NCBI RefSeq assembly: GCF_014633365.1
Contig: NC_068352.1
Location: 25,267,310 to 25,331,309 of the forward strand
Direction: 5' to 3'
DNA from: Diospyros lotus
Taxonomy: Eukaryota > Streptophyta > Magnoliopsida > Ericales > Ebenaceae
DNA length: 64,000 nt
Position numbers and translations under genes: made by a program
Part shown: one piece after another, positions 24,847 through 35,999 of the stretch
Numbering within the stretch: position 1 is the first letter of the stretch
Layout of the letters: each line of letters opens with the position of its first letter
The notes under the pieces: model-generated
Told to the model about the DNA's origin: nothing
Database searches by the model: none
Seen by the model: only the letters and a program-made list of their open reading frames with translations

Positions 24847-27800
24847 TGTAAGCACCCCCGCCCGAATATCCCCAACCACCCGGACTACCTGAACGGGAGC
24901 GCCTACGGGAGGAGAAAAATAATGAAACACGAGACAAAGACCACCCCGGCATGCATACACGAAAATAAGAACAGCGGAAGCAAAGCTCAAGACATGCATG
25001 CACTATGGGTACCCCGCTAACACAGCGGTCACAAGATAAGTAAATAAACACAAACTCCTGTGCTGACATACACAAGACTCGAGAAAACACCTGGCACAGT
25101 ACGAAATAATAGAGCAAATTCTACTTAGACATCAGAGTGGATAGGGATTGACGAGACTGCCTGTACACCACATCGACTCTGCCGTTAAAGTTGACTCCCT
25201 TGCTATGGCCCACGCCGCCACTACCTGGAATGATGGAAAGCAAGGTGAGTCGAGAGACTCAGCAAGCATAAGGAAGAAAAGGCAGAAGGCTACACAAAAC
25301 CAGAAATCTCACCCCAGAATAAACCCCCAGGTACACACAAGCCATGAGATGCTACAATACAAAAGCTCAATAGCATAACAAAATAAAAGTACATACCGGT
25401 CCTTGGGGCCCACATAAGACACTTGGCACCCAAGTCCCATACCAACCTGTCGCTGTCTTGAAAGGCAACAAATATCTCCACAAACCTGCGCGCGCTGTCC
25501 CAGGCCGGTACTCCCGTCACCTGTATCCGTCAGTACTCCCGACAACCGAGCCATAGGCTCCCTCGGAACGGTACTCCCGTCCGAGAACTAAATACTACTA
25601 GTATCCATGCAATGCACATAGAAATGCAATGGCGTAGTGAGCATCAACGTGATACAAGGCGCCCATACATCCAGGCATCAGTTCATGCTCCGCCCACATA
25701 GTAAACCACACGCCATGCATATGCTCGCGCTGGATGCAACCTAACCAAACTAGAATGTCCGTGTCCAGGCATTCTCAATAAATGGATATCCCAATATGCA
25801 TCCCGTACCCATGTGCATATCAAATCATGAACAGTAATACAATGTATCTAATCATGCAGTAAATCACATACCGGCAGAGCTAGTCAGTAGTGCCCGGCAC
25901 CGGTCAACGGTCAGTGACTAGGAGTGTCCGTCTAACGGTCATCTTCAGGGCCGTACCGTAGTCTACCCCAACATCACCAAATGGTTGACCCCTGCCCCAC
26001 TACTCAATAGCTCTAACCAAATCATAAGTAAATCCGAGAAAAACCGTAAATAAAACCCGCACGACTAGGAACCTAGTTCCCCAACTGGGTTCAGCATCAT
26101 TCCAAAAGGAATGGGGGCGGTACAAACCCCCGTAGGCTCACAACGAATAAAATTATAGAAGCCTCAGATTTAATTTAAATTAAAACAAATGAATAATAGT
26201 TCAACCAATAAGGCAAGGTGCCGAATTAAAGTAAGGGAGGTGATAAAATACAAGAAATCATGGGGTCTTCCACGGGAATTAAAGATAAGGAAGAAAGGGT
26301 TAAGAGCTTGCCTTTACACGGCCGTTCCTTGCTTTTCTTGCGCACCCGTTGCGAAGTAAAATGCTCGCGCTGGATGCAACATAACCAAACTAGAATGTCC
26401 GTGTCCAGGCATTCTCAATAAATGGATATCCCAATATGCATCCCGTACCCATGTGCATATCAAATCATGAACAGTAATACAATGTATCTAATCATGCAGT
26501 AAATCACATACCGGCAGAGCTAGTCAGTAGTGTCCGGCACCGGTCAACGGTCAGTGGCTAGGAGTGTCCGTCTAACGGTCCTCTTCAGGGCCGTACCGTA
26601 GTCTACCCCAACATCACCAAACGATTGACCCCTGCCCCACTACTCAATAGCTCTAACCAAATCATAAGTAAATTCGAGAAAAATCGTAAATAAAACCCGC
26701 ACGACTAGGAACCTAGTTCCCCAATTGGGTTCAGCATCATTCCGAAAGGAATGGGGGCGGTACAAACCCCCGTAGGCTCACAACGAATAAAATTATAGAA
26801 GCCTCAGATTTAATTTAAATTAAAACAAATGAATAATAGTTCAACCAATAAGGCAAGGTGCCAAATTAAAGTAAGGGAGGTGATAAAATACAGGAAATCA
26901 TGGGGTCTTCCACGGGAATTAAAGATCAGGAAGAAAGGGTTAAGAGCTTGCCTTTACACGGCCGTTCCTTGCTTTTCTTGCGCACCCGTTGCGAAGTAAA
27001 ATGCTCGCTGACAATAAATAAAATCGCAGTTTTAATTAAATAAATCTACCGTGCAATATAATTAATTTAGCCGTCTAAAATTCCACGTAAGCGCACCACA
27101 ATTAAAATCTCAACGAGTCTTATATTTATTTTAAATTAAATCACGCTAATAAAATCCTCGAAGCCAGCTTAATAAATTAAATTTAAATCAGACGACTCAA
27201 ATTTTCATAATTAATAAACGAATCGAAACAGACGAAGGGAGGGTATAAAATATGAGAAATCACAGGGTTTCTCACGGGAATTAAAGAATACGAGGAAAGG
27301 ATTAGGATCTTGCCTGAAATCGGCTGATTCTGACCTCACTCGAGCTCCCGATACAAATTAAATCATTTCCTAACAAATAACACAACCGGGACCCAAATTA
27401 ATTAATTTTAATCACGAAAAATTTATAATTTAAACATAACATGCTTCTATTAATTTTTACCCACGTACCTGATCACTTTTCATACCGACAAAATCCCAAA
27501 ATCACCCCATTTTCTATTTTTTCCTTTTCTTTCTTTTTTCTTTTCTTTTCTCCTCCTCCTCCTCTTCTTCTTCTTCTTCTTCTTTTTCTTCTTCTTCTTC
27601 GCGCCCCTGCTCTGCGCACCATTCTTCTCATTCTTCTTCTCTTCTTATTTCCTTCTTCTTCTCCCTTCCTTCTTCTTTTTTTCTTCTTCTTCTTCCTTTC
27701 TTCTTCTTCTTCCTCTTCCCTTCTTCTTCTTTTTCCGCGCGGCCGCGGCTTCCTTCTTCTTCCTGCAACAGCGCACCAGCGGCCGCCTGTCGCGGCCGAG

Positions 27801-28280
27801 CTCCACCAGTCGCCGCCTCGACCAGCGCTGCCCTTGCCCGCCCCTAGCCGGCCTCCGCGTGCCACCGCGCTTGCTGCCACTGCCACTGCTCGGGTCGTTC
27901 CCTCTCGGCTGCTGCTTCCTCGCTCGGCTGCCATGGCCGAGCTCACACGGAGCTTCCATGGCTACCAGCTCCCTCTCTTCCTCGTTCTATCTTTTTCCCT
28001 CTCTCTCTCTCTCCCTCTCCCTCTCCCGATCTTTATCTCTCACTCTCTGCTCACTCCCTCTGTCTCTCCTCTGCTCTTCTTTGCTTTCCATTTGACAGAA
28101 ATGGCGTAGCCTCCAAGCATCGCCCACAGCCACAAAATAATACACAACTTAATTAGTTTAATTTAATTTAATTAATTTCACTTATTATTTTTATGAATAT
28201 ATATATGTATATGTGTATTTATATATTATTTTAAATTAAGTTAACATAATTTACACATTGATTAGTTTTGGGATATTACA
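24847..28280 (-). mobile_element. Solo LTR 4 inside the Helitron (target duplication ATAGT)
   Basis: Exact ATAGT flanks it at 24842-24846 and 28281-28285. On the minus strand it starts TGTAATATCCC and ends GGGTGCTTACA. It belongs to the same family as the LTR at 51170-53960 (shared TGTAAGCACCCCCGCCCG end and GGGGCGGTACAAACCCCC segment). At 3434 bp it is longer than that copy, mainly because of a 640-bp tandem duplication. Its TTC- and GC-rich part (27530-28090) is open on both strands but is low-complexity LTR sequence. Confidence 0.85.
25721..27000. repeat. 640-bp direct tandem duplication in solo LTR 4
   Basis: Units 25721-26360 and 26361-27000 are nearly identical. The word ATGCTCGC stands at both unit starts, and ATGCTCG recurs at 27001, immediately after the second unit. 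The related LTR at 51170-53960 has one unit (from about 52042), so the duplication arose in this copy. Confidence 0.9.
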
Positions 28281-29279
28281 ATAGTCTTGAAAAAGAAATT
28301 TCCCCCCAGAACTTGCATTAATGATTTGTAATTAATATTTATTGCATTATATTATCTTGGTATAATATAATAATTTATAATATATTATATTAAAGTAGAA
28401 TAGTTTGCAAATTTTTGTTCCCTCCAAAAATCTGCCAAGCTATTTTTTGCCTCTAAAATTTATATTAAATTTACATGGGTTTTATGAGAAATATTAATTT
28501 ACAACTTAAACTATTAATTAAGTTATAACAAATTGTCCATTTGTTTAAAATATTATCTTTATAACTTTATTCTATATATATTTATATAATATTAAAATAT
28601 GATAGTCAAATAAAGTATTTTGCCAAGTGTCAATCAATGATGAATTTTTTCCCTCAAAAACTTATATTAAATCAAAGGTAGTGATTAATTAATTATTAAT
28701 TACTTTAATAATTATATTATAGTCTTGAAAATGTGATATCTTAATAAATTCATAAAAAATCATTTAAGGTTGTCAAATGCTAGGTTTTTTCAATACTAAT
28801 TAATATTTAAGGTGTCACATTTTTAAGACTATAAAAGAAATCAAAATTCTTATTTTTAAAATTTTGTTATTATTGAAAAAACTTATTCTTACTCATATTT
28901 AAGAGCTTTAATTTATATTTATAATTATAATATAATAAATAGAAAATAACGAACGTCTTTGAGTGAATATATTATAGATTTTATAATATTTACTTATAAA
29001 TAAATATAATATAATAAACAAAATTATAAATATTTTATCAAGTGATCTACTTAATGTGTTAATTATTTTTTAGCACATTGAATGGTAGTACATTGAATTA
29101 AAAGTATTCTCCATTAGCATATTGAATAGAGAATAATTAATTAAACTTAAATTTTGATAAATAATTGAAGATTAAAAAAAATTATAATTATCAATTCTGT
29201 TAAAATTATTTAAAATAATAAGTTTATTTTTTTATTTTTAAATTAAATTCTCCAGTGTATCATACGGGCTCACCACTAG

Positions 29280-30800
29280 TTAGAAATAAGAAATATCATT
29301 ATTAAAAAAATTAAATAATCAAAATATTTTTTAATTATACTTGATTGTACCCCATATGCAAGTCATGAGGAAAAAATATCTCTTATATTAAGATGTGTAG
29401 ATATTTCAACAAGTCCGATAAAAATATAAGAGTATTTTATAGATTTTTTTAAAAGTGGATGATACCTCTAGTCAATGTATTTTTAATAATATACTCACAA
29501 GTAAAATAAATAATCTTGAACTTGATATAAATAATGTGAGAGGGTAAAGATATGATAATGGATTTAATATGAAAGGTAAACACTAAGGTGTGCAAAAAAA
29601 GATTATTAGATATAAATTTTAAAGCATTTTGTACACCTTGTGGTTGTCATAATCTTAATTTAGTTCTTTGTGATATGGCTAATTCACGTGCTGATGCTAT
29701 GATATTTTTTGGAGTCACACAACGTATACACATTATTTTCTTTTTCTACAAAAAGATGGAAAATTTTACAAGATCATGTTTTAAATAAGATCATGTTTTA
29801 AATTTGACACATAAACCATTATCACAAACACGTTAGGAAAGTCGTATTGAAAGTGTTAAAACAATAAGATATCAAGCTCCACAAATAAGAGATACTTTAT
29901 ATCAATTAGCAAAAACTAGTGAGGATCCTAAAACAAGAAATGAAGCTGTTTCTTTGGCAACATATGATATTGAAAGTTTTGAATATTTGTTAGGTATGAT
30001 TATTTGGTATGATATGTTATTTGCTGTTAATATAGTTAGTAAATATTTATAATATAAATATATGAACATTGCTATTGCAATAGATTTTAAAGGTCTTATT
30101 TCTTTTTTTAAAAACTATAGAGAAAATGGTTTTAAATCTTCTATGATTGCTGCTAAAGAAATTGCACAACAAATAAATATAGAACCAAAGTTTCGTGAAA
30201 AACGTACCGTACAATAAGAAAAAAATAATTTGATGAGAATGAAAATGAGGAGATGAAATTATTTAATGGAAAATATTTTAGAATTAATTATTTTACATAT
30301 TTAGTTGATTATGCTATTTCCTCCTTTCAAAATAGATTTGAACAATTTAAAATATATGACGATAATTTTAGTTTCCTTTATAATACAAAAAAGTTAAAAT
30401 TGCTTGACGATGATAATTTGAAAAAAAAATTGTTTAAATCTTGAAAATTTTCTAAAACATGATATGCTATCTGATATTGATGGTTTAGATTTATTTTCGG
30501 AATTAAAAATTTTAAAAGAAATTATAACTATAGAAATTAAAACATCACTTGAGATACTAAATTTTATAAAAAAGATAATTTTTTTTCCAAATACATGAAT
30601 AGCTGATAGAATATTATTAACTATTCATGTTACTATAACTTCAGTAAAAATAAGTTTTTTAAAATTAAAATTAATAAAATCTTATTTACGTTCAACTATA
30701 TCATAAGAAATATTAAGTAATTTAGCAATATTATCAATTGAAAAAAAATTATTTTTTAAATTAGAATATAAAAATTTAATTAATAACTTTACATCTCAAA
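29280..30800 (+). pseudogene. hAT transposase relic, exon part 3 (catalytic and dimerisation region)
   Basis: This resumes the transposase after the Helitron: SKYFLIILDCTP, ISLILRCVD, then DINNVRG and RYDNGFNMKGK, followed by LLDIN, the conserved PCGCHNLNLVLCDMAN block and SRIESVKTIRYQ. Several sense codons have become stops, for example Gln to TAA at VRG*RYDN and Trp to TAG at TR*ESR. From 30253 a degenerate C-terminal part follows (YFTYLVDYAISSFQNRFEQF). The hAT dimerisation segment is recognisable only as scattered words near 30600-30800. It cannot make a functional protein. Confidence 0.8.
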
Positions 30801-30886
30801 AAATAAATTTTTATTATTTTTTAAAGACCTACAAAATTTATTATTGGCTAGAGCCCCATTAAGCCATGGGCGGCCCTGACTACGGG

Positions 30887-32450
30887 CTGGTGGAAGTCAT
30901 GCAACCATTTGATACCGCTACTTTTAATTAATAATACTCGCTCTTATTTTATTTCAAACTATTGGATGGCAGGCTGTGGTGGGCAATTGGAGTCAAATCC
31001 GAAGGTCATCTATGGACTGCTCAACTTCAGGTTGACTCATTTGAAACAGTCATCTCTTCCGTTTTCTGCATTCATTACTCAACATTCATTGGTCATATGC
31101 TGAACCAGTGACTTTGAATACTATTTAAAGCTCTTTTTTTTTTCTTATTTCATAGAATAAATATTTAAAATAGAAAAAAATATTTTATTTGCTAATATGA
31201 TTAGTCTTTATTTATCTTATAAAAATCTTAAATTGGACCTCAATTTAATAAATTAAATTTTATATTATTATTTAGAGTGTACCAATTGTCATTTATTATT
31301 TAATATTCTTTTGTTCCATTGATTTTCAAAGCTCCCAAACAAAAATAAATTATTTTACACTGAATCTTACTTTCTTCATCGTTGGACCCTACCAGTTTTA
31401 TTAGACTCTGTCCAACAATAAGCTCCTAGCTCATAACTTGATGCTGGGCCTTATCTCAAGTACTCATTCAATTAACTCAACTCAATAACATCTTTCATTC
31501 TATCAATGTCATGCTCGGATTACCCACACCCATGTCAAGTCTCAATTGTCTCAAGATTCTCAGCTCTGTTTTCACCTACAACAAACGATAACACACAAGA
31601 GACCCCATTTTCTCTTATATATGAATTAGTTGACTCTCAATAAAGATATGTTCATTTTTAATTTTACATAAATCCTGTTATCTTAAATTTTCACTCAGTT
31701 ATATATCGGAGTGCTTGCATGTACTAGTCACCCTATCGCAAAAATCCTCATATCATAATATTCCATTGCCATTATGTAGTCAGACCGATCAATCACGTCT
31801 GCGTGAAAGGAACAATTCCATTCCATTCCATGATTGACTTTCTCGCAAACAATGCAAAGTCTAAATTAAAAAGATTTCTCTTATTTGTTTTTCTATTAAA
31901 AGGCAACGTCTAATTTCTTTTATAGGCATAAATAAAGGTCCTTTTCAATGATACTTTTTCCTCCCAATATTGCCTTTTCACCAACCACCAATTTTTTTAT
32001 CTTAATTTTCTGAAACACTTTTGACTTACTTTGGATAACTGTTTAAAGTGCTGAAAATTGCATGATTTGTTAGGATTGATAAGTGACATGAATTACTAAA
32101 AAGAGGTAAAACGATATCACTATATCCGCGATTAGCATGAGTTCAAGAGTACGTAATTTCCTCTAAGAATAACATGGAAGCAACAATTTAAACAACAAAT
32201 CGTACGTTTTGCTAATCATTTATTATGAAACCATGAAATCCAACGTTAACACATCATTTTGATACTAAATTTGACCGACTTTCGAATTTACATACGAAAC
32301 AACGATTTAACAAGGAAAACTGGCAATTTTGTCACAGCTTATTTTATACTAATAAATAAGCAAACATAAATAAAATTATAAATTTGTTCCTGTTAATTAA
32401 TTAACTGACCCAGGTCATATTTTATTTAGCCTTAAGTATTATTATGTTCA
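30887..32450. other. 3' flank of decarboxylase gene 1, duplicated in part
   Basis: The stretches 30887-31350 and 32164-32400 match the flank of gene 2 (42102-42560 and 42870-43080). The middle, about 31350-32160, is present only here. No additional gene was seen. Confidence 0.55.
32420..32436 (-). terminator. Candidate polyadenylation signal of gene 1
   Basis: The minus strand has AAATAAAAT about 20-35 nt after the stop codon (32454). This is the canonical plant signal by sequence only. Confidence 0.4.
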
Positions 32451-32453
32451 TGG

Positions 32454-34161
32454 TCATGTCTTTAGCAAGAGAGCTGCTTTCTCTTGGATCAACTTCCACA
32501 ACCCAACCACGTGGCGTTCCTCCGTCAAAGTCCCTCCAATGGCGCAGCGTATCAGAAACTTTCCACCCACCACTGCATGGCTCATGTAAGCTCGGCCACT
32601 CGAATTCACCATTTCTAGCAGCTTTCTGCTCAATCTCGACCCTTCATCATCATCATCATCTTCTTCTTTTTCACTTTCGCCGCCATTGACGAGTCGAAAG
32701 CAAACCAGAGCAAACCTCCTCGGAACAGCCACCTCAAACCTCTTATCCGCTCTCACGAACGCCTCGAAAAGCTTCGCCAGCTTCACGTCGCTTCTTATAT
32801 GATCCCTCAGGTTGGCCACCCCGTATCTGTTAGAAGAAACACGGGACTGATTCTAATTAATAACCCGGAGTTATTTAGAGACGACTATAAACCTAGATCA
32901 AATTTAATCTACGTACCTTCTTATCAATACCCAGAGCTTTAGGGCTCGAAATCTCCGGCTTAGTGCGATTTGCCAGTCTTTGTAGTCGACGACTTGGTTC
33001 AATTCGCTAGCTTTGTTCTTCAAACACTCGGGACTTGTTCCTAAGGAGTCTATCAATGTGGTTGGATTTTGCAGCGATAAGCAGCAGCAATCCATGTTCG
33101 TGAGCAGCCATTTGTGGGGGTTGATGCTTAGAGAGTCTGCGAGTTCCACGCCATCCAGATATTGCTGGAACTCCGGGCAAATACAAGCGCTGCCGGCGTA
33201 GGCGGCGTCGACGTGCAGCCAGACATTAAAATCTTGTGCTACCTGTCGGGAAACACACTCTCATAAAATTAAGATAGAAGCATTAAGATCTTTATCTGAA
33301 TATTCTATTTTATTATAAAAAAAACTGAAGTAAATCAATAGAATCTTTCGCAACTATCTGAAATACCTGGCCGAGTTCCTTCAACGGATCCACTGCCCCA
33401 GATGATGTGGTTCCAATGGTGGCGCAGAGAAACAACGGCGCCAACCCACGAGCAGAATCCTTCTCCATCGCCGACCGGACCTTGCTCGGTTCCAGCGCGA
33501 AGCTTGTAGACCGCGACGTCGGGATCATACGGATGTTGTTGGGAAGAATTCCGACAAGTTTAGCCGCCTTCTGGAGGCTGAAATGCGTTTGATCCGAGGA
33601 ATAGACCACCAATTCGGTGATCCCATTGGCACCCATTTCTTTCAAAGCCATGTCTCTCGCAGCCGCCAAAGTGCAGACCAGGGCCTCGCATGTACTTCCG
33701 TACAACACGCCTCCACCGGTGCCGGAGAAGAGAAACGTCTGTGGCAGATTGAGCATTTTGCCTACCCAATCCACGACGATGTTCTCAAGCTCGGTGGCTG
33801 CCGGGGAAGAGATCCAGTTGAAGCCGACAACGTTGAGGCCGGTGCAAAGCATCTCTCCGAGGAAGCCCGCGGTGCTGGCATTGGCCTGGAAGTAAGCGAA
33901 GAAGTTGGGGCTCTGCCAGTGAGTAAGGCCCGGCAATATGTTGCTTTGGACGTCGGCCAAAATGGCTTCCAGCTGCTCCAGATAGAGAGGGGCGGCTTTT
34001 GGAGAGAGGCTTCTGAGATAGCCGGGCTGGGCTTGGCTTTGGACGGGGAATTTTTCGACGTCTCTGTAGTAATCGGCGATGAATTGGAGGACTTGGGATG
34101 ATTCATGAATAAAATTATCGGGGTCCAATGGGCTGATTATGTCTGATGGCAAGCTACCCAT
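32454..34161 (-). CDS. Aromatic amino acid decarboxylase-like protein, gene 1 (497 aa)
   Basis: Three exons, 34161-33367, 33242-32917 and 32826-32454, have GT/AG introns of 124 and 90 bp and give 497 aa, the usual length for plant group II PLP decarboxylases (tyrosine/DOPA or tryptophan decarboxylase, or aromatic aldehyde synthase). The ATG at 34161 opens the MGSLPSD start common in the family. Visible features are [11 protein letters not shown] (81-91), the PLP phosphate loop SGTGGGV (146-152), SSDQTH with His193, [10 protein letters not shown] with Asp277 and NPHKW with PLP Lys309. Ser360 (QIALSRR) is the residue of tyrosine/DOPA-type enzymes. Oddities: Cys338 replaces the catalytic Tyr (Phe in aldehyde synthases), Tyr154 replaces a conserved Gln, and Ser321 replaces the usual Trp kept in gene 2. 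An acidic run [11 protein letters not shown] lies near the C-terminus. It is expected to be cytosolic and to use phenolic amino acids, but its reaction is uncertain because of Cys338. Confidence 0.9.
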
Positions 34162-34254
34162 TTGAGAAAATTAAACGGCGTCTTGGGAAGAGAATATGGA
34201 ATTAGTTAGGCAATGGATTGGAGATGGTGTTTGTGTTTATAGCAGCATCGGGCA

Positions 34255-34270
34255 TACTCTTATATAGGGC
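34255..34270 (-). promoter_or_regulatory. TATA box of decarboxylase gene 1
   Basis: The minus strand reads CCCTATATAAGAG about 100 bp upstream of the ATG at 34161. This predicts a 5' leader of about 70 nt. The same box stands at the equivalent place before gene 2. Confidence 0.7.
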
Positions 34271-34355
34271 ACGCCTTCCATTCTCTTATTATTCAAAATT
34301 AATAGTAAAATGTAGTCATATTATTTAACGTAAATATTTACAGTTATCTTTATAT

Positions 34356-34865
34356 ATGTTATTTTTTTTTTTTACTCAAATTAATTGATAGATAGTGGTA
34401 TGTCATCAGCTTATTTTAGATGGTTGACATGTGGCATTATATTGGCTGATTTATTCATTACCGTCGATTCACTTCTAAACTTAAGATCTGACGCCTCTTG
34501 TTAAGTCTTTAGTCCCCCATTCATATATATTCAGATTGGCAGAGCAATAGAAGGCGCGAGAAACAAAACAAAAAGGAACGGAACCCTAATTGTATCGATT
34601 CTTCTCTGGAAAAATCACTTGGGTGTGAGAGAGAGTTCGAGGAGAGGTTTGAGTGCTCGGAAATTGTTCAGATTCTTGAAGCAACTTGTACTGTAAGGGG
34701 ACGTTCATTGAACAGAAACTTTAAAATTAGCGTAAATGTTAAGTTGAGAATTTATATTTTTATATATGTTTGGTATAATATAAAAAAATGTTGAGAAATA
34801 AAATTCTTCAGAATAATTTTTAAACAACTTTCTAACAAATTTTTTTTTATGGGGGATTGGGAATC
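34356..34865 (+). promoter_or_regulatory. Possible orphan promoter and 5' leader on the plus strand
   Basis: The segment 34520-34700 looks like a plant 5' UTR. A TATATATT box at about 34524 is followed by ACCCTAATTGTATCG, a GAGAGAGAG stretch, and a potential splice donor ACTGTAAGG at 34690-34698. It would read divergently from decarboxylase gene 1. No coding exon follows: a Harbinger-like element starts at 34869, then other TEs. Confidence 0.3.
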
Positions 34866-34868
34866 TAA

Positions 34869-35908
34869 GGTGGTGTTCTCTTCGTGTTTCAATTTTCAAT
34901 TTTGAGTTTTGAATTTATTTTCAATTTTGTGTTTTGAGTGTCTATTTTGAGATTTTTAAAAACGTGTTCTTTTTGTCATTTTGAAAAACTGTTTCTTAAA
35001 ACAAAAAACTAGAAAACGCGTTTGCTTTGAAATTTTGAAAAACATCATTTTGTAATATTTTATTCAATAAATTTAATTTAAAATAAATTATAAACAATTA
35101 TTAATAAATTATAAATTAATAAAAAAATATATTACATATCATATTACACATTCGTATTCAAATAAAACAAAACAAAAAAAAAATCAAATAAAAAAGAATT
35201 CAAAACAAAGAACACAGAATGGATGGGGTCTCGCACAGAGGGGAGGCGATGATGGTGGACGCGAGATGCAAGGGGAGCAATAGTGGGCTGTAGACGGTGA
35301 CTTTCACGGTCGGTGGCGGGCGCGGTCGACGGCGGTGGTCGAGGTGGCAGTGGCTGATGCGGTCGATGGCAGTGGCGGAGACGGTGCTCTATTTTTGGGT
35401 TTGTGATTTTTGGGTGTTTTGGAGAGAAGAGAGGAGAGAGGGAGAATGGATGGGGTTTGCCAGATTTGGGGGGAGAGGGGTGGGTCGATGGCGGCTTTTG
35501 GTGGTGGCGGGCTAGGTCGACGGCGGCCCTGGTAGCGACAGAGATGGCGCACGAGGTCGACGGCGGCTCTGGCTACAACGGAGATGGCGGGCGCAGTGTT
35601 TGGCGAAGGTTTGAGAGAGAGACAGAAGAGATGAGAGAGAAAAGAGATGAGATAATGGAGGTTGGGGCTTGGGGGGGGGGAGCATCTGCCACTGCGTGAG
35701 AAGAAATGCTGTTTTCCGTGTTTTCATTTTTTACCCGTGTTTTGGCTGAAAATAGCCAAAACGAGTTTTTCTTGTTTTGGATTTCCTTTACAAAATTTTT
35801 ACTTGTTTTTGGAAATGTGTTTTCGAAAATAACAAAGAGAACACGTTTTGAGTGTTTTGAAAAATTGAAAATAGAAAATGACACGAAAACAACAAAGAGA
35901 ACAGGGCC
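34869..35908. mobile_element. Harbinger-like element A, 1.04 kb with GC-rich cargo
   Basis: Ends GGTGGTGTTCTCTTCGTG and, inverted, GGCCCTGTTCTCTTTGTTG are flanked by TAA (34866-34868, 35909-35911). The subterminal parts (TTTTGAGTTTTGAATTTATTTTC and similar) match the MITEs at 58047 and 58369. The middle (about 35220-35700) is GC-rich (GGCGG/GGTGG) unlike the AT-rich arms, so it may be a captured fragment. It encodes no recognisable transposase, and the open frames there are low-complexity. Confidence 0.75.
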
Positions 35909-35999
35909 TAAGTTTCTCGTGGACTTGAAAATGTTTCTAACAAAGAAAAAAACTAAAACACCCTTTATCCTTTTATAACTCCATGCGAACATATTATAT

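Larger units (their letters stand above)
24820..29279 (+). mobile_element. Non-autonomous Helitron (1.0 kb plus nested LTR)
   Basis: The 5' end TCTTTATATATATAAAAGTA and the 3' end ...CATACGGGCTCACCACTAG match plant Helitron termini (5' TC, 3' CTRR). It sits between A (24819) and T (29280), the expected AT target, with no target duplication. Removing it restores the transposase reading frame. After subtracting the nested LTR (24847-28280 plus 5 bp) about 1021 bp of AT-rich sequence remain, with no Rep/helicase coding capacity. Confidence 0.85.
14895..30878 (+). mobile_element. hAT transposon, 16 kb with nested insertions
   Basis: The ends AAGGGTCGGACC and, inverted, CAGGGCCGCCCA are imperfect hAT terminal repeats. 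The flanks ACTATGAG (14887-14894) and ACTACGGG (30879-30886) are an 8-bp target duplication differing by two transitions. Copy 2 has the single unoccupied site ACTATGGG at 42094-42101. Inside is one decayed TTF/DUF4371/dimerisation-type transposase gene, cut by a solo LTR and a Helitron, with two more solo LTRs upstream. Without the four LTRs and the Helitron, about 3.6 kb of hAT sequence remain. Confidence 0.85.
11225..34355. repeat. Segmental duplication, copy 1 (interrupted by a 16-kb hAT nest)
   Basis: The segments 11225-14886 and 30887-34355 align collinearly with the continuous block 39890-45038. Shared landmarks are the CCCTATTG...GATTCTAG start, the Mutator-like elements, the ATTAATTGGAAATCCGAT segment, the flank containing GGTGGAAGTCATGCAACC, and the whole decarboxylase gene with its TATA box. 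Similarity fades after about 34355. The central 16 kb is absent from copy 2. Confidence 0.85.

Noticed and set aside
27441..28109. Long open frames on both strands (222 aa plus, 157 aa minus)
   Set aside because: They lie in TTC-repeat and GC-rich low-complexity sequence of solo LTR 4, are Leu/Ser/Pro or Arg/Lys runs, and a homologous segment in the LTR at 36000-37696 shows the same artefact.
32904..33149. Arg374 at the exon 2/3 junction as the substrate-specificity change
   Set aside because: Recounting from the PLP lysine places the known Gly/Ser selectivity position at Ser360 (QIALSRR), which is ordinary for tyrosine/DOPA-type enzymes.
33013..33201. Tyr352 in VVDYKDWQ as the catalytic tyrosine
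   Set aside because: It is 43 residues after the PLP lysine, while the catalytic Tyr in characterised enzymes is 29 after it. Tyr352 is a separate conserved residue also present in aldehyde synthases.
33583..34101. 172-aa plus-strand open frame, with a twin at 44254-44772
   Set aside because: Antisense shadow of decarboxylase exon 1, conserved only because the exon is.
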